Origin: Syngnathus acus
Lineage: Eukaryota > Chordata > Actinopteri > Syngnathiformes > Syngnathidae
Length of the DNA stretch: 64,000 nt
Reading direction: 5' to 3'
Assembly: GCF_901709675.1 (NCBI RefSeq)
Contig: NC_051107.1
Span: forward strand, 5,394,001-5,458,000
Part shown: positions 11,431-23,835 of the stretch, piece after piece
How the letters are laid out: every line of letters begins with the position of its first letter
Position numbering within the stretch: position 1 is the stretch's first letter
Position numbers and translations under genes: made by a program
The notes under the pieces: model-generated
The model's input: only the letters and a program-made list of their open reading frames with translations
Told to the model about the DNA's origin: nothing
Databases searched by the model: none

Positions 11431-14227
11431 TCTGCGTCATTACTAAAATTACAAATTATCTCCAATTTTTAAAAACAGAGATATTGCTATCATCGGACTA
11501 CAAAACGTATCATTTTCTCCAAAATCGACTCGACGCCGCATAAGATGTCTCCCGAGGTCGTGAGATTTATTTCTCATCATCTCCATTCGTCAAAATTTCC
11601 CCGTGCAGCTTAGCAGAAGGGAATTTGAAATATTCTCCGCCCACCCCCCTCCCAACCCCACCAAGACAATTGCAGGTTAAAAATGTGTATGCAAATGCGG
11701 GGGCTACATTAGAGCATGCACAGGTTGTTAATAAATTAACACGTGGCAGGAATAATTCAGTTTAGCGTGATAATTCTTGGGTGCGAGCTGTCAGCCGCGG
11801 CATTGTTCTGGATCCAACGTGACGGCGAGATGGCAACACGGGCAGTGAACTGTGATGTTTTAGCGTTCCTTGCTCTTCAATCCTCGCCGCCGCTGACACA
11901 ATAACAGCCTTCTGTTCGCCTGCCTCCCATTTCTGTCGTTTGGGTTAGAACAAAAGGTTTAATGAAGGGCGTCCGCCCGTAATTACGTTAATGTTATGCT
12001 CGTGCACACAGTTGGTTAAGTGTTGTGGAACTTGACGTTCTTAAAAAGTCCCAAGATCCATATCTAACATCCTTTTTCCGACGACTCCATCTTGATCATG
12101 AACTCCCCAAAATTTGCATAGCGGGAACCCGGGGAGCTGCCAGTCTATTTATGTAGTTCAAGGTGCGGTGAGAAGGATGTGAGAGGTGTCAAGTGACTCG
12201 CTGTAAAGTTTTTAATAAGTGCCATTTGTTCAATCTGCTGTTTAAACACTCTTTGTATCCTTAAAGACGACTCGGCCGCCGTCGCTATCTTTTAATTAAG
12301 TCCCGGGCTAATGTGCCACTTAATTGACTAATCTGCAAGATTTTGTTTTCTCTAATTTACTTCCATCGGCGGGTTGAATTTTTATTATTTTTTTTTAATA
12401 TTGCCGCTGTGATAGGGAAGGAGACACTGTGGTTGCTTCAAAGTAACGCTAACTCCCTTTAATTCCTACTCAGCGTGACAGAAGAGGCTAATACCTAACC
12501 AGACCTTCATGTCACTCTTGCTGAAATGTTTTTCCAGGTATGCTTGCGAATCTAATGAGCAGTTTTATGATTTCGCAGTTGTGTGTTGTGAATTTCGCTG
12601 CGTGGATTCTCAAGTCAACTAATCAGGATCTGGTTTTGTAGTCCAAAGACCGATCTAAAGAACTACAACACAAATGGGAGAGAAGTTAAGAGTCAAGTGC
12701 CCAAATGGTCCAAACTGATTACAATAAAAAAAAAAAAAAATGCAGTGGTTGTGTAAGAAAAAAAAAACAGGTCATGTGACCATGGCACGCCGAGACTATG
12801 ATGAAATGGAAAAGTAGCGTCAGTGCTCGGGTGATAGGACGGCCGAGTGGAAGGCTTATAAACAATGAGTCACCCGTTGATGTGGGAGGGAGAAGGAAGG
12901 AAAGGGAGGAAGCGTGCCAAAAAGAAACCTTGCTTCTGTTGACAATCGGGAAGTCCCGGCACATGGATGCAAACCGTCACAAACGTTCACCGTGATCAAA
13001 CCTTATTTATGCGTGCGTCACACACACCAAATAGCAAAACCTGATAAATAATTGAATCTCCAGCGGTGGCGGCCCTCGCAACTACAGCGTTCCATTAATT
13101 TGGCCTGAATGAAAGCTAATTCGTGTATCATGTCATTTATTACTTATCAAGCGTAGTTTAGCGGTGAAAGCCTCGGATTTCCCCAAAGATTGCTTTAACA
13201 GCTATAATGCATTTCTTAATTTACTTGCTGGGAAATCAATTTTTTTTCAGAGTTCATTAGGCACCGATATGTTACAATGCCGCTCCCCTGAGCACCCAGC
13301 TACAAAAAAAAAACATTATGCAAATGGATGCCAGTGCATCTGTATGTAAATAGCAAGCAAGGCCGTAGTCAATTCTCCGTGGGAAGCTTTGTTAGAGGGC
13401 CCTTTGTTTCTCAACTCGCCGCCTTGTTGATGATCGTCTGGAAATTAGGAGATGTCTGTAATTGGCAGGTGGAAGCGGTCAGATGCCGAGTAACTTTTTT
13501 GGGAGACCGCCGTTTTCATGACGCATTCCTCGGTACGACGTCTCTTTTGCAGAAATACTTTCTGCCCCATCTGGTGGATTGAACTCTCCGTGTCTCCAAA
13601 CGGCCATTTTGCGCAGCACTAGCAAAACATTGCTTCACCTGCTTGCCGTCTCCAAGAAGCAATTGGCACAAAAGCCCAAAGGCCATGTCGACCATATGGC
13701 GCTGCCGAGTCTCGACGGCTTGTATAACATACATTCATACCGCTGACTTGAACAGGAACTAATTAGTACGCTCTCTGTTAAGTCCGCTTCATTTAAATTA
13801 CAGTTAATTGACTTGTGTAAATTAAAGAAAGAAACGGTCCCCCGTTAGGAACTGACTTTTATAATCATCGAGGAGAGCGTGAATAGCATCGGAGGCGGCG
13901 CAGTGGCTTATTGTTGTTCCCCCTCGACTTTATTATTTACCTAATGCACTTTTCGTTCGGTAATTAGGTGTCACGTCAATTCGCCACGGGGGCGTCGTCT
14001 CCGAGCAACCCCTTGTTGTACGCGCAAACATCCCCGACTGGCGTATAAAAACCGAAAAATGCCACGGAATGTTTCTTCCGTAACACCGTCCTACTTTGCC
14101 TCCCCGTTGGCCTGCGTCTCGCACGTGTTTGTTTCTAGTCGCATTTGTAAATCATAACTCATTGTTTGAATTAGAGGCGCGTGCCGACGTTCCCGCTGGG
14201 AAACATCAAGTATTAAATGCCACCAGA

Positions 14228-14247
14228 CCCCCCCCCCCCCCCCCCCC
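14228..14247. repeat. Poly-C homopolymer (about 20 C)
   Basis: Uninterrupted cytosine run ending before GCCCTGG. One of the longest of many C or G runs in this window. Confidence 0.9.
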
Positions 14248-15270
14248 GCCCTGGCATGCTTGTTTGAGTAATTTACGCTCAAACGAACGTCAGTCTTCGT
14301 CTCCAGGTGATCACGTCACCAGCGCGGCTTTTTGATGGCTCCACCTGAGAGATTTGCCCAAATGCGTCTGCTTTTCCCCCCCCAAAGTGGTTCCCAGAGT
14401 GTCTGCTTGTTTACCACTCCGTGTTTTTTGTGATTTCCCCTAAGCAATTTGAGAGGCACTGTCTTCTTTTTTTTTTTTAATTCTCCGAATGAGAATGATT
14501 TCGTTTTTCCCGTCTGCCCTCTAAAAAGGCTCTGCCGGCTGTCAGTAAACAAAGTCCCGTTCCCATTAACCTCTGATTCCCTCTGAGAAATCCACAAACA
14601 GCACACAACAAGCGGCAAAGCGCACACACACGTGTGCGTGCGTACACTCCGACGATATGGAAATATTTGTCCTTCCTCCCCTCGCCGCGCTCAGAGCCCG
14701 GTTCTGGAGCTGTCTGTTTTGCCTAATTGCTTTAACACTAGCCCGGCATGCTAATTGCAGCGAGCCCCCTGTCACCACATCATTTACATGGCCTGCTTGA
14801 TTTGAAATTTAATCTGCTTGAAGGGGTTGTGTTTCATGCTCACTTTAAATCCTAATGCTCTGTGGGATTGGATGCAGTTCATATTATTGAGACTGTAAAA
14901 TAAATCCGTGTGTTTGTGTTTTTTTTTTTTTTTTTTAAATAGTGGGGGAACTTTTTTCGCTCCGCTGTAGAGGGGGAAAACAAAGTTTGCAATGCCATTT
15001 TGTGGGACTTCAAAGAGGAACATGGATGAGAGCGAGCAAACTGTGGTGGAGGCGGGCGAGCCCACGGGCGGACTCGTTGGCCGGCCTCTCGACTGCAGAT
15101 GACCTTTTTGATGTGGACCTGAAAGAGGTCGACGGAAGTCGGGGTGGAGCTCATATGGCCTGACTCAATCAAAGGCCAAGTGATTTTTTTTTTTTTTTCC
15201 CAGGTTCGCCTCACCTTGTTCTACACCGCTGAATGTTTGCTAGAGAACTGAGTTTGTTTGAGAGTTTCTG

Positions 15271-15365
15271 TAATAATAACTGGAATAATAATAATAAAAA
15301 ATATTATTGATAATAATAACATTAACAATAATAATAAAATTAATAATAGTAATAATTTTTATTAC
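15271..15365. repeat. Imperfect (TAA)n/(AAT)n array
   Basis: AATAATAAT-type triplets with interruptions over about 95 bases. The open frame on the opposite strand is low-complexity Ile/Asn/Tyr and is not a gene. Confidence 0.85.
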
Positions 15366-16270
15366 ATGACAACTGCTCAAAGTTCCATGCAAATATTCCT
15401 CAGTGAAGAATGAATACTGAGAATTCATATGCAGACACAATGTGGGCACGAGGGGAGGAGGATTATTTATGTGAAGGGGAGGGGGGGGGAGCTCAAGATG
15501 AACCGGATTGTGCTGTTTTGTAAAAGAAGGGGGGGGAAAAGTTTTTCCTCTTCCTCTTTTTCAACCAAAAAGGAGAGAATGCAGTCAATATTAAGTCAAT
15601 TATAAATATTTATAATCTACACATTTTAAAAATGCTGTCAATCAACGCCGACGTGTGGGGATAAGCTCGATATGCGATTTGCATGCCGCGGCCCACTTTT
15701 GTTTTTGCGGGTTTGCTTGTTCTCGGCGTAGATTAAATATAGAAGTTTTGTTCTCGTTGAGGATAGATGTTTTTCATATCCCCCCCCCCACACACACACA
15801 CACAGAAACAGACGAGGCGGTATTGACGCCCGATGCTGATGGCGATTCATTATTGAAAAGGAAATCGTCTGGATATGACTGGAGTTTGTTATGAGCGCCT
15901 TTGTTCTCGTCATCTATATTGCAGCGCATCTTTGTCAGTCAGCAGCACCGAGAGATCTTTTTGGTCTCCTTTGTGTTTGTGTATGTGTGCGTCTGTGTGA
16001 AGCGGCGCAAAGACTTTGCCGCTCTCTGTAGTGTTTGTCAGCCTCGCTGTCCTAATAACTCCACTGCCTTGTTTTTCCCGCCGATGCTCCATCGACTCCA
16101 GTCGCGCCTCTCCTCGGCTCAGTGTGACCTCTGAAATCGACTTTTTCTTTCTTTTCCTGACAGTCATTGACTCATTAGAATTTATTTTTGCACTTTTAAA
16201 TTAAAAGTGCAAAAACTAACAACTGGTTCATGAAGCAAATTTGAACCTTCATTTTCCCCATCAGTACTTT

Positions 16271-16278
16271 TAATAGTA
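16271..16278. repeat. Left target-site duplication of MITE
   Basis: TAATAGTA directly abuts the element's CCGTATTTTCC end and matches TAATAATA at 16568-16575 at 7 of 8 positions. An 8-bp duplication is the hallmark of hAT-superfamily insertion. Confidence 0.7.
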
Positions 16279-16567
16279 CCGTATTTTCCGCACTATAAGG
16301 CGCACCTAAAAACCTCCAATTTTCTCAAAAGCCGACAGTGCGCCTTATATATTGACCAATATGGATTCGTGGATGAGGACTAATTTATTCAAATAAGCTT
16401 TACGTGTTTATTTTGTGTGTTGTGTGATATTGAGCAACGTTGAGTTATTGATATATTGTTATTGTTTTCACTCTTTTGAGTGTTACTATATTGTGATTTG
16501 AGCAACGTTGAGTCATTTATTCTATGCGCCTTATAATCCGGTGCACCTTATAGTGCGGATAATACGG
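16279..16567. mobile_element. hAT-like MITE (CCGTATTTTCCGCACTATAAGG family)
   Basis: A 289-bp element with terminal inverted repeats. The left end is CCGTATTTTCCGCACTATAA; the right end CCTTATAGTGCGGATAATACGG is its reverse complement with one mismatch. Subterminal repeats GGCGCACCT and GCGCCTTATA recur inside. An internal segment is duplicated: ATTGAGCAACGTTGAGT near 16430 and TTGAGCAACGTTGAGTCATT near 16498. It has no coding capacity, so mobilisation would have needed a transposase in trans. The near-perfect TIRs and target duplications suggest a relatively recent insertion. The family is common in percomorph genomes, from general recollection. Confidence 0.85.
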
Positions 16568-16575
16568 TAATAATA
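16568..16575. repeat. Right target-site duplication of MITE
   Basis: TAATAATA immediately follows AATACGG and pairs with TAATAGTA at 16271-16278. Confidence 0.7.
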
Positions 16576-18386
16576 ATCAGATCATCAAATCTCAGTATTT
16601 CTGCCAAAGGACAAAAAGTGAAAATGGGCTGTAAATCATCTCTCAAAAGTCGCATTTGCACAAGCTCCTGATTGTCACTTTAGCTCGGCATCTACTTAAT
16701 CATTTATTCCGAGAATTTCGGATGCCGAGCCGTGTTTGTATCCTTGGGTGGGTGGCAAAGTGTCCTCGTCGTGGAGTGCGCTTGTTGTGGCATTCTTCCT
16801 TGATTTCATGCTTTGCTGATAGGAAATTAGGACGTAAAGTGGTGTAGGTGGAGGAGGTGGGCGGATGGTTGGGTTTATTACCTCAGGACACGTTCCCTGA
16901 CAACAAGAGGCTGCGTCATTAGCTCTCTAAACAAGACGACGGAATTCCCAACGTGGTCTCGAGGAGCTTCAGTTATTGTTGTTTGGCATCTTCCATTGTG
17001 TTGTTTTGATTAGCATTTTTTTGACTTGCCCAATGACGCTCTGAGGATCAAGTGCTTAGAGGACTGCAGGCACTTCACTTGACTTGTTTGCTTGTTCAAA
17101 GCTACGCAACAGTACACCGCTAGTTGAAATGCAAGCGCGGCTCACTGTCAGACGTGCCAGGAGAATTTTGAAGCCGAGGGCGGGGGGGGGGCCATAATCC
17201 CCCCCCCCCATGTTATGTAAGTGGGAGAATGTTGGATGCTTGTGTTCATTTTGTCACAAAGATGAAACCTTACGAGGATGATGCTAAAGCTTCTCTTTGA
17301 TACAAAAAACAGCTTTTCAGTCCCAAGAATGGAAACCTCAATAAATGCCATGTTAGCACGTGCTAACCCTCAAACCTGACCTCTGGTATTATCCCGCAAT
17401 TTGTGATTTCTTTCACACCACCCCCGGTATTTAATTTGTTCTCAAATCATCACTTATTGTCACACTGTCACATTAGCGAGCCCCATATGAGCGTCCAGGT
17501 ATTGATAAGTTGATGCTTTATGCTCATTTGAGCAGACCGCTAGCATCCTGTCAGTAAATTAGGACCTACATATCTCTAATGAGACACTTAATCAATAGCA
17601 ATAAGAAAACCAATCAATGTATTATTTGATGGACAATGCTCCAATTAAGTGTTTTTCCCCATCGCCTGGATCGGGTGTCGCATCAGAACACTCCAGTCTT
17701 AAGTCTGACTCCCGGATCCTTCCTTTAAGGTCACCGCAAATTTAGTATCCTCAATCCCGTGTGTTTAATCAACTTTTCCCCATCTATAGCAATCACAGAA
17801 ACTCTAATATTCCATTTCCACAAAGCAATCACCCAGCAAAGTTTGGGGAATCAAACTCATTCCAAGTCATCTGACTGCCCAGACAGATCAATATTCACAG
17901 AATGAGCTTAACATTAGTGACTTTGGCTGTGCGTGTGTGTGTGTGTGTGTGAGACCTCCTAAGCAAATGGTGAAGGAAGTGAATGTGATGAGGATAAGCA
18001 AGAAAGACATTTGAACCTCAAAGGCACGGTCGGCCGCTGTGAGCCAAGACTTAATTACGACGACCTTACAACAGGGCGATAGCCTAAAGCCACGCCGCGG
18101 TCGGGCTAAGCGTGTACCCCCTGCCAGAGCCTAATTTGTCCTCGGCTGCCGTCAGGCCACACAACTTGGCTTTGGAACATCAGGTGCTCCCGAGAAGCCA
18201 AAGTGACCGAGACGGTTAACTCTGCAGGCATCGTCACGAGAAGTCTGAAGTCGACTTCCGATTTAATTGACTTCAGCTGCCATCTTGTGCTAAATTCACC
18301 CTTGGCAGCCCTCCATTCTTTTTGTATTCCTATTATTATTATTTTAGAGTCTAGTATCCCATCGATCTAAGTTTTGGACAACCACA
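16576..18386. other. Gene-less DNA between two MITE copies
   Basis: No gene is seen. It contains a poly-G/poly-C pair (about 17182-17210), a (GT)n tract at 17932-17952, and a unique block at about 17440-17900 rich in TAATTA/ATTAGC-type motifs that could be a conserved non-coding element. Confidence 0.5.
17932..17952. repeat. (GT)n microsatellite
   Basis: About ten GT dinucleotides after GGCTGTGC. Ordinary vertebrate simple repeat. Confidence 0.9.
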
Positions 18387-18504
18387 CCGTATTTTATTTT
18401 TAGTATAAGGCAACTAAATTTTCTCAAAAATTGGACAGTATATAAAAAAATTCCCAAAATAGACAAATTTCTCTCGACTGCGTCTTATAGTCCGAAGAAT
18501 ACGG
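18387..18504. mobile_element. Decayed relative of the CCGTATT MITE
   Basis: It begins CCGTATTTTATTTTTAGTAT and ends CGTCTTATAGTCCGAAGAATACGG. It shares the AATTTTCTCAAAA internal box and the CCGTATT...AATACGG inverted ends with the element at 16279. It is about 118 bp with many substitutions and no matching target duplication, so it is an older or shorter family member. Confidence 0.65.
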
Positions 18505-21500
18505 TAAATGTCCATTTTTACTTTGACGTGCCTAGCGAGTATAATCCGTATTTTTCGACTATGGTTGTTTTGCAATTTGCATTCCACTCTGCTTCTAAGA
18601 GTCACTGACTGCTACAAGTTGAACTTGCTTTTTTTGATTAAGTGTTCGCAGGTAGCGCCCGAGGCCCCGTCTCTCATAGATAAGCAGTAATCCCGCCGTG
18701 TCGTGTGTGTGTCGTTCCCTCCGTACGATTCTCGCATCTACCCGCCACGGGGCCGAAAAACGCTTTAAAATGCAAGAATTTAATTTTGCCGTTATTTTCT
18801 CTCCCCCTCGCGAGAAAATGAAGTGTCATTAACTCGCCGTCCCCCGAATTAGCTTTTTCAAATGAGCTCCTTTTCTCTTAAGTCGATTGCGCCGTCAGAT
18901 TGTCCGATGACAAAACAAATCAGGCTTCATCTCGTTCATCATCTCCGTTTAACATCAAAACACACAATGAGTCCATGATTACGAAAGAGGATCCCGACCC
19001 CCAAAAAAAAAGAAGCCTTTTAGGGAGGAAGCGTCGGCATGTTTGACAGCAACGAATGGGAACCGTGGCGTTCTCCTTTTAATAGGTCTATATTCATTTT
19101 CAAATGAGTTGATTAGCCAGCACAATGTCATTGGATTCAGGGGCCCATTACACATTTATGATGGTAAATTACCGAACATTTACAATCCAAATGAAATTTC
19201 ATGAGGAGGGGATATTGAAAAAAAAAAAAGAGGGAGAGATGCTCGCCGTCCATCCCTTGTAGCCTTGCCTCATTGCATCCATCTTACCCCCCCCTGCACC
19301 CCCCCCCGTTTGCTTCTGTTAAAGGCTGCATAACACAGCAGTGCCCCCTGTGGTCGACTTGGGTATTGCAGCGTCTAAAGCTTTGTGCTTTGTCCACCTT
19401 TTACCGTTGCAGACTTAATGAAGTGGTGTTGTCATTTTTAACTTTCAAGTGTTGGGCATTGATGAGTTTTGTTTTTGAGGAGGGAGTGACACCCCCCCCC
19501 CCCCCCACTGCGCCTCCATCTTTGTTGCATTGCATTTTAGGCAAGTTTTGACTCAAATTGCCATTTTTTTGGGCAAAGCATCTCTCTCTCTTTTTCCACT
19601 TGCCTGGATGCTCTCTCTCTCCCTCCGCTCCTCCTCCTCTTTCCAGTGTGGCGGCTTCGTCCTCGGCCCTCCACCTCTAAATAATTCATCATCCAATCAA
19701 TCATTTTCTCTTTGTTTTGGGCCCCAGTGCCTGAGATGAAACGGCCCGCTGCCAAAGCTGCTTTGCCTCATCTGAGGCCTGGAAAACATGATCTGCTGCT
19801 GAGATTACAACACACACACACACAGTAGCGCTGGTCGGCTTCCCGAGAATGCGCATAGGCCGAAAACAAGCTCACAAATACCAAGTTTTAAGTATCCCGT
19901 TAAAAGCATCTCAGTATGATGCAAAAAAATATGAATAACTTTCTGAACTTTCTGTTGGATCTCATGAGATCATCTTGTTGTTGTTTTTAAATTGCATGCC
20001 AGAGTGTGTGTGATCTAACCGGGTTAGCCCGCTTAGCTTATTTAACAGGCCTCGCCTTGGAGCCGGCGCCGAAGCCGGCTTAATAGGGGGAAATGTCTCG
20101 GACAAGCGATTTGAAGCACTCGATCGCTTTGGAGAGCTCGGCAGGTGATGTCGTTGAATGTCTGCCTGGGTTTTTGTTTTTTTTTTGATGTGGAGGAACA
20201 ACACAGATCTACCTGCTGCTTGAGCTACATCACAGCCGGCACACGTCTGTTATGGTAAAGACGAGTGCTGTTGAAGTCTTCCGATGCCTACAATTTTATT
20301 TATTTTTTTTGTTAATAAGGTGCCTTTCCATAAGAACTCGGTTGGAAAGAGCATGAAAGGTAACGGCGAGCCCATCGTGGTGGTATTTTCTGAAAAAAAG
20401 AAAAATTCCCTTGTGTCCTTTCTTCTAACAAGAGGAGATAAACCCCTTTTGCAGCTTGTCACCCATGACGCTTTTCTCCAACTAAGCAACGTATAAAACA
20501 ATAAAATCCAGTCACGGGAAGCCATTTTCGTGATTCAGCGACTGATTTTGGATCAGTTCAGCGGAGAAAGTCCAATATTTTGGGCTTATTTTCTTTTCAA
20601 AAAAGCATTTCTTCGCTTGCCGAAGCTTTATCAGCTGCGCGTAAAAATGTAACAGGCTTGTTGCAACACACCGCGGGGGACTAAACACATTTCTGAGGTC
20701 TGATAAACAGCACAGCCGGGCTCCATAAAGAGATAAACATCTTTATTTATTGGATTTACCATGTGGCAAATAAAAAAGAATAACTCAGAGGATGACAGAG
20801 AGATAGAGGAGGCCAGTGAAGGATCACCCGGGTCTTGTAATGGCGCCCTCCGGGGGCTCCACGTCAAGCGGCCGCCGCGTTGGCCCCGCCCCTTTTCGAC
20901 AACAGCGCGATATCTGGCCCACTTTATGAAATAAATTGGCCACCCACCTGACGACGACGAGAGTCAGATCGAATCCGGCGGTGGCGATTATTATCTGTGA
21001 AACATATTTATTAACAATTAAAATATTTGGTGTCGTTTAGATGGCAAAACGTGACGGGTTCTTGGTTTTTATTAGAATGTCATTAACCTCCATATAATTA
21101 ACCTCATTCAAAAATAGGACTTGAGAGTAAGCTCAATTCATAATTTCACAATTTTGACCCTCTTTCATGTTTCATAAAAGGAGGAAAATGGATTTAATAA
21201 TCATCGCCGTTAATTGCGCTTTGTTTCATTGCTTTGGACACCCACGACCAAATTTTGGGCTCTCGTATGCGTCATAAATTAGCTTATGTAGGTTGCAAAA
21301 GTCTGCACACCCCTGTTTATAAGGTTACGAATGTCTGTCCCTCAAAAAGTTGAACTTTGCGACCCCGGCAAGGCGGCTCGTCGCCTCCAAAAGACCTCAG
21401 GGAGGGCTTGACGTTAAAGTGCCATACAAACGTCCACGGCTCAGTGCCTATTCAATCGCTCATGTGACGGTTAACGGCCCGACGGCGGCTAATGATTTCC

Positions 21501-22362
21501 TGTCATGTTCCGGTCGGCGCCGCCGAACCCGGGATTAAATACCAGCTGACGGTGGAACGCATCAACTATACACAATGGCCGCCGTTCATCAGCCAACCCC
21601 CATGAAGGATCTCAGCCATGTTCCTGGCCGGTAAAGGCACGAGCGAGAGACATTTTCCGGCAGTGAGAGTGATAAGTTTGCACTCGTTTTTTTTTTTGTC
21701 GAGATAAAGTAGGAAGTCAGTTTTTTTCTCCTTTTTTCACGTCTTATGGGATTTTTCTCCACCTATTTTTTTTTTTGCTTACTCTGCAGTTGCGCCCGCC
21801 CTCCAAAGGCATGTTAGATGTCTTTGTGTACACAGAGATGTTGGAAGTTTGAGGTAGGTAGCACTCACTTCCGAAAATCCCCCCCCTCCCCTCCCCTTAC
21901 CTGCTCAGGTCCCGTGTTGCGTGTGATCATGTATCCCGTATTCATCCGGGCCCGGCTCCATGGCTACAACATCAACATTGTTTGCCGGACGGGCATCTCT
22001 GGCCGGGGCGCCACGGTGAAACTTTGGACGTATTTATTATTCAAAGGCCTTGTTTCCTATGCTGTTTCAGTAAGGGCGAGCAAAGGTGTGTGTGTGTTTT
22101 TGGAAGACAGAGATAGCAGGGCTGACAGTGTCACTGACAGGGAGTGCTTCAAAACCCCATGGTCGACTTTGCCCCCATTATTTGTTCCAGACACTGGCGG
22201 GATCTCACAGGTGTGTGTGTGTGTGTATGCGTGTCACTGCTTCACATTTTGAGGTCTATGTGGACTGGGCCAACAAAATTCCAGGTGAATACTCCTGCGG
22301 GTCTATTTGTTTGGAAGTATTTTGTAATATCGCCTCGAAAAAGTCAACTGTGACCAATCTCA
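18505..22362. other. Gene-less DNA
   Basis: No exon is recognised. The unique A+T-rich stretches at about 18780-19220 and 20940-21290 look like candidate regulatory sequence by composition. Poly-C at 19491-19506, CT-rich DNA at 19580-19645 and (GT)n tracts near 22088 and 22211 are simple repeats. The 144-codon frame at 21818-22252 crosses two (GT)n tracts and has no family motif. Confidence 0.5.
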
Positions 22363-22440
22363 AATTATATTCCCCCATTGAAATGAATGGAAATGGCTTT
22401 AATCTGTTCTTGACTCCGCCAATTTGTTTTTAAGGAAATT
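22363..22440 (-). repeat. Dispersed repeat fragment (minus copy of the 63.6-kb family)
   Basis: Read on the minus strand, it contains AACAGATTAAAGCCATTTCC followed by ATTCATTTCAATGGGGG. This parallels GGAACGGATTCATTCAGTTT then CCATTCATTTCAATG at 63678-63712 on the plus strand. The shared order of blocks indicates the same interspersed family. Boundaries are uncertain. Confidence 0.5.
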
Positions 22441-22463
22441 AATTTTTGAGGAAATTAGCATAT

Positions 22464-22507
22464 TATTTACTTATTTATTCATTTATTTATTTATTTATTT
22501 ATTTATA
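22464..22507. repeat. (ATTT)n microsatellite
   Basis: Tetranucleotide array of about ten ATTT/TTTA units with minor interruptions at the left edge. Confidence 0.9.
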
Positions 22508-22554
22508 AAGGCACTTTATTTTCCTTCAACGTCAAAATTGTACTACAAAAGTTA

Positions 22555-22660
22555 CCGTAAATTTCGGGCTATAAACCGCACCGGACTATAAGCCGCACCA
22601 GCTAAAATTTGTGATTTTTTCTAGTTTTATACTTATATAAGCCGCACGTAAATGTCCTTA
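22555..22660. mobile_element. MITE fragment (CCGTAAATTTCGGGCTATAA family)
   Basis: CCGTAAATTTCGGGCTATAA, then ACCGCACCGGACTATAAGCC, GCACCAGCTAAAATTTGTGA and TTATATAAGCCGCAC form the start of a TATAAGCCGCAC-type repeat. This is a different family from the TATAAGGCGCAC element at 16279, though similar in design. The other terminus is not found nearby, so this is a truncated copy. Confidence 0.65.
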
Positions 22661-23610
22661 AAGTTAGAAAAATAAATAAATGAAAAAGAAAAGTTTTGCC
22701 TAATGTCCAAATTGTAGTTAGACTTTTATGCATCATTTATGCGGTAGTGGTTTGTTATTGTCAACCTTGGCAGCATCACAGAGCAGACGGGAAGTTTATT
22801 CACTGGGGAAAAAAAAAAAAAGCAAAATCAATGTCATTGATTGGTTGAATTCATTTGTGCTTTGCACCCCGATCTGTATTTACCCAAAACATTGCATTCT
22901 GTCAATGAACTTAATCAAACGCTCACATTGCAAATAGCGAGCATGAGCGGCAGCGCTCTCACCTGCCAAGCCAACGTTAGCACAATTTCCATGCAATATT
23001 CATACCTTGTCTGAGAATGACGATCTGGTCATCAGTTAAAAACAAAAAAAAAAAAGGCAATCAGTGATTGTCTCTTGTCCTCATGAAAGAGAATAATTCT
23101 TTAACATGCGCCAAGACTGTTCAAAACCAGCCTTTTTTGATGAGTGACATTTCCCGTCCCCCGGATGCTTTTTATGTGTCAAACTCATTAATAAAGCAGG
23201 ACCCCTGAGAGACAGACAGGGGAGACATGAAGTGTGCGTGCGTGTGCGTGTGTGTGTGTATAACTTTTAGTGTTTGAATTGTCAGGTGCGATTTCGGGAC
23301 TGTGATCTTCACACAACAAGGTTCAATCACGCTAGTTGTAGTGCTATTTATCGTTTTCTGCTCTGACAATCTATCAGTTTTCTTTTGGAGCAAAGCGGTG
23401 CAGTTTTTTTTTTTTTTTTTCGGGTTAATGTCAAACACTGAATATTAAAATAGTCCAAAAGTAAAAAGCGGAACTCCCTGCAGTGAGGTTTGTTACCCAA
23501 TGAAACGTGGTGAGCTTTTTAGATTACTGGGGACGACTTGTAGAGGGGGAAAAAAAAAATTCTCATGTTTTGTTCTGCCTCGTTCTATCACAAAACACAA
23601 AATTGTTGTT

Positions 23611-23835
23611 AATTTTTCAGAAATTATGAGAATTTACAGAATTTCCAAAATTTCAGTGACAATATAATTTTTTTTTCTGAAATTTGAGAATTTAAGTCGT
23701 AAAAATCAGTTAAATTTAACCTTATAGTCGTTTTTTTACATTTTTTATGAAATTTTGAAAATGTAATCTTGTAAATCCGTTTTTTAATTTTTTAATTTTC
23801 AGAAATTTTTCAAATTTAACCTTACAGTCGGAAAA
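23611..23835. repeat. Degenerate A+T-rich tandem repeat (about 100-bp period)
   Basis: The phrase AAATTTAACCTTATAGTCG at 23712-23730 recurs as AAATTTAACCTTACAGTCG at 23812-23830. TTTTTCAGAAATT (about 23614) recurs as ATTTTCAGAAATTT (about 23805). AGAATTTA and AAAAATC phrases recur between them. This looks like a decayed two-to-three copy tandem duplication. Confidence 0.6.

Larger units (their letters stand above)
9366..16270. other. Gene-less intergenic DNA downstream of mdfic
   Basis: No exon or RNA gene is recognised. The stretch contains poly-T/poly-A runs, a 20-base poly-C at 14228-14247, a (TAA)n-like array, and one TIR-element copy (11360). Several unique A+T-rich blocks have dense TAATT motifs (for example 11690-12010 and 13020-13300). 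The open frames are short and lack motifs or consistent splice sites. Confidence 0.6.

Noticed and set aside
19339-19353. CAGTGCCCCCTGTGG as a further minus-strand CTCF site
   Set aside because: The core CAGGGGGCAC is present, but the upstream CCA spacing is off by one. The phrase also resembles common repeat sequence.
21290-21325. TTGCAAAAGTCTGCACACCCC phrase resembling a transposon end
   Set aside because: It is a single short phrase with no partner inverted repeat found nearby, so it is not annotated as an element.
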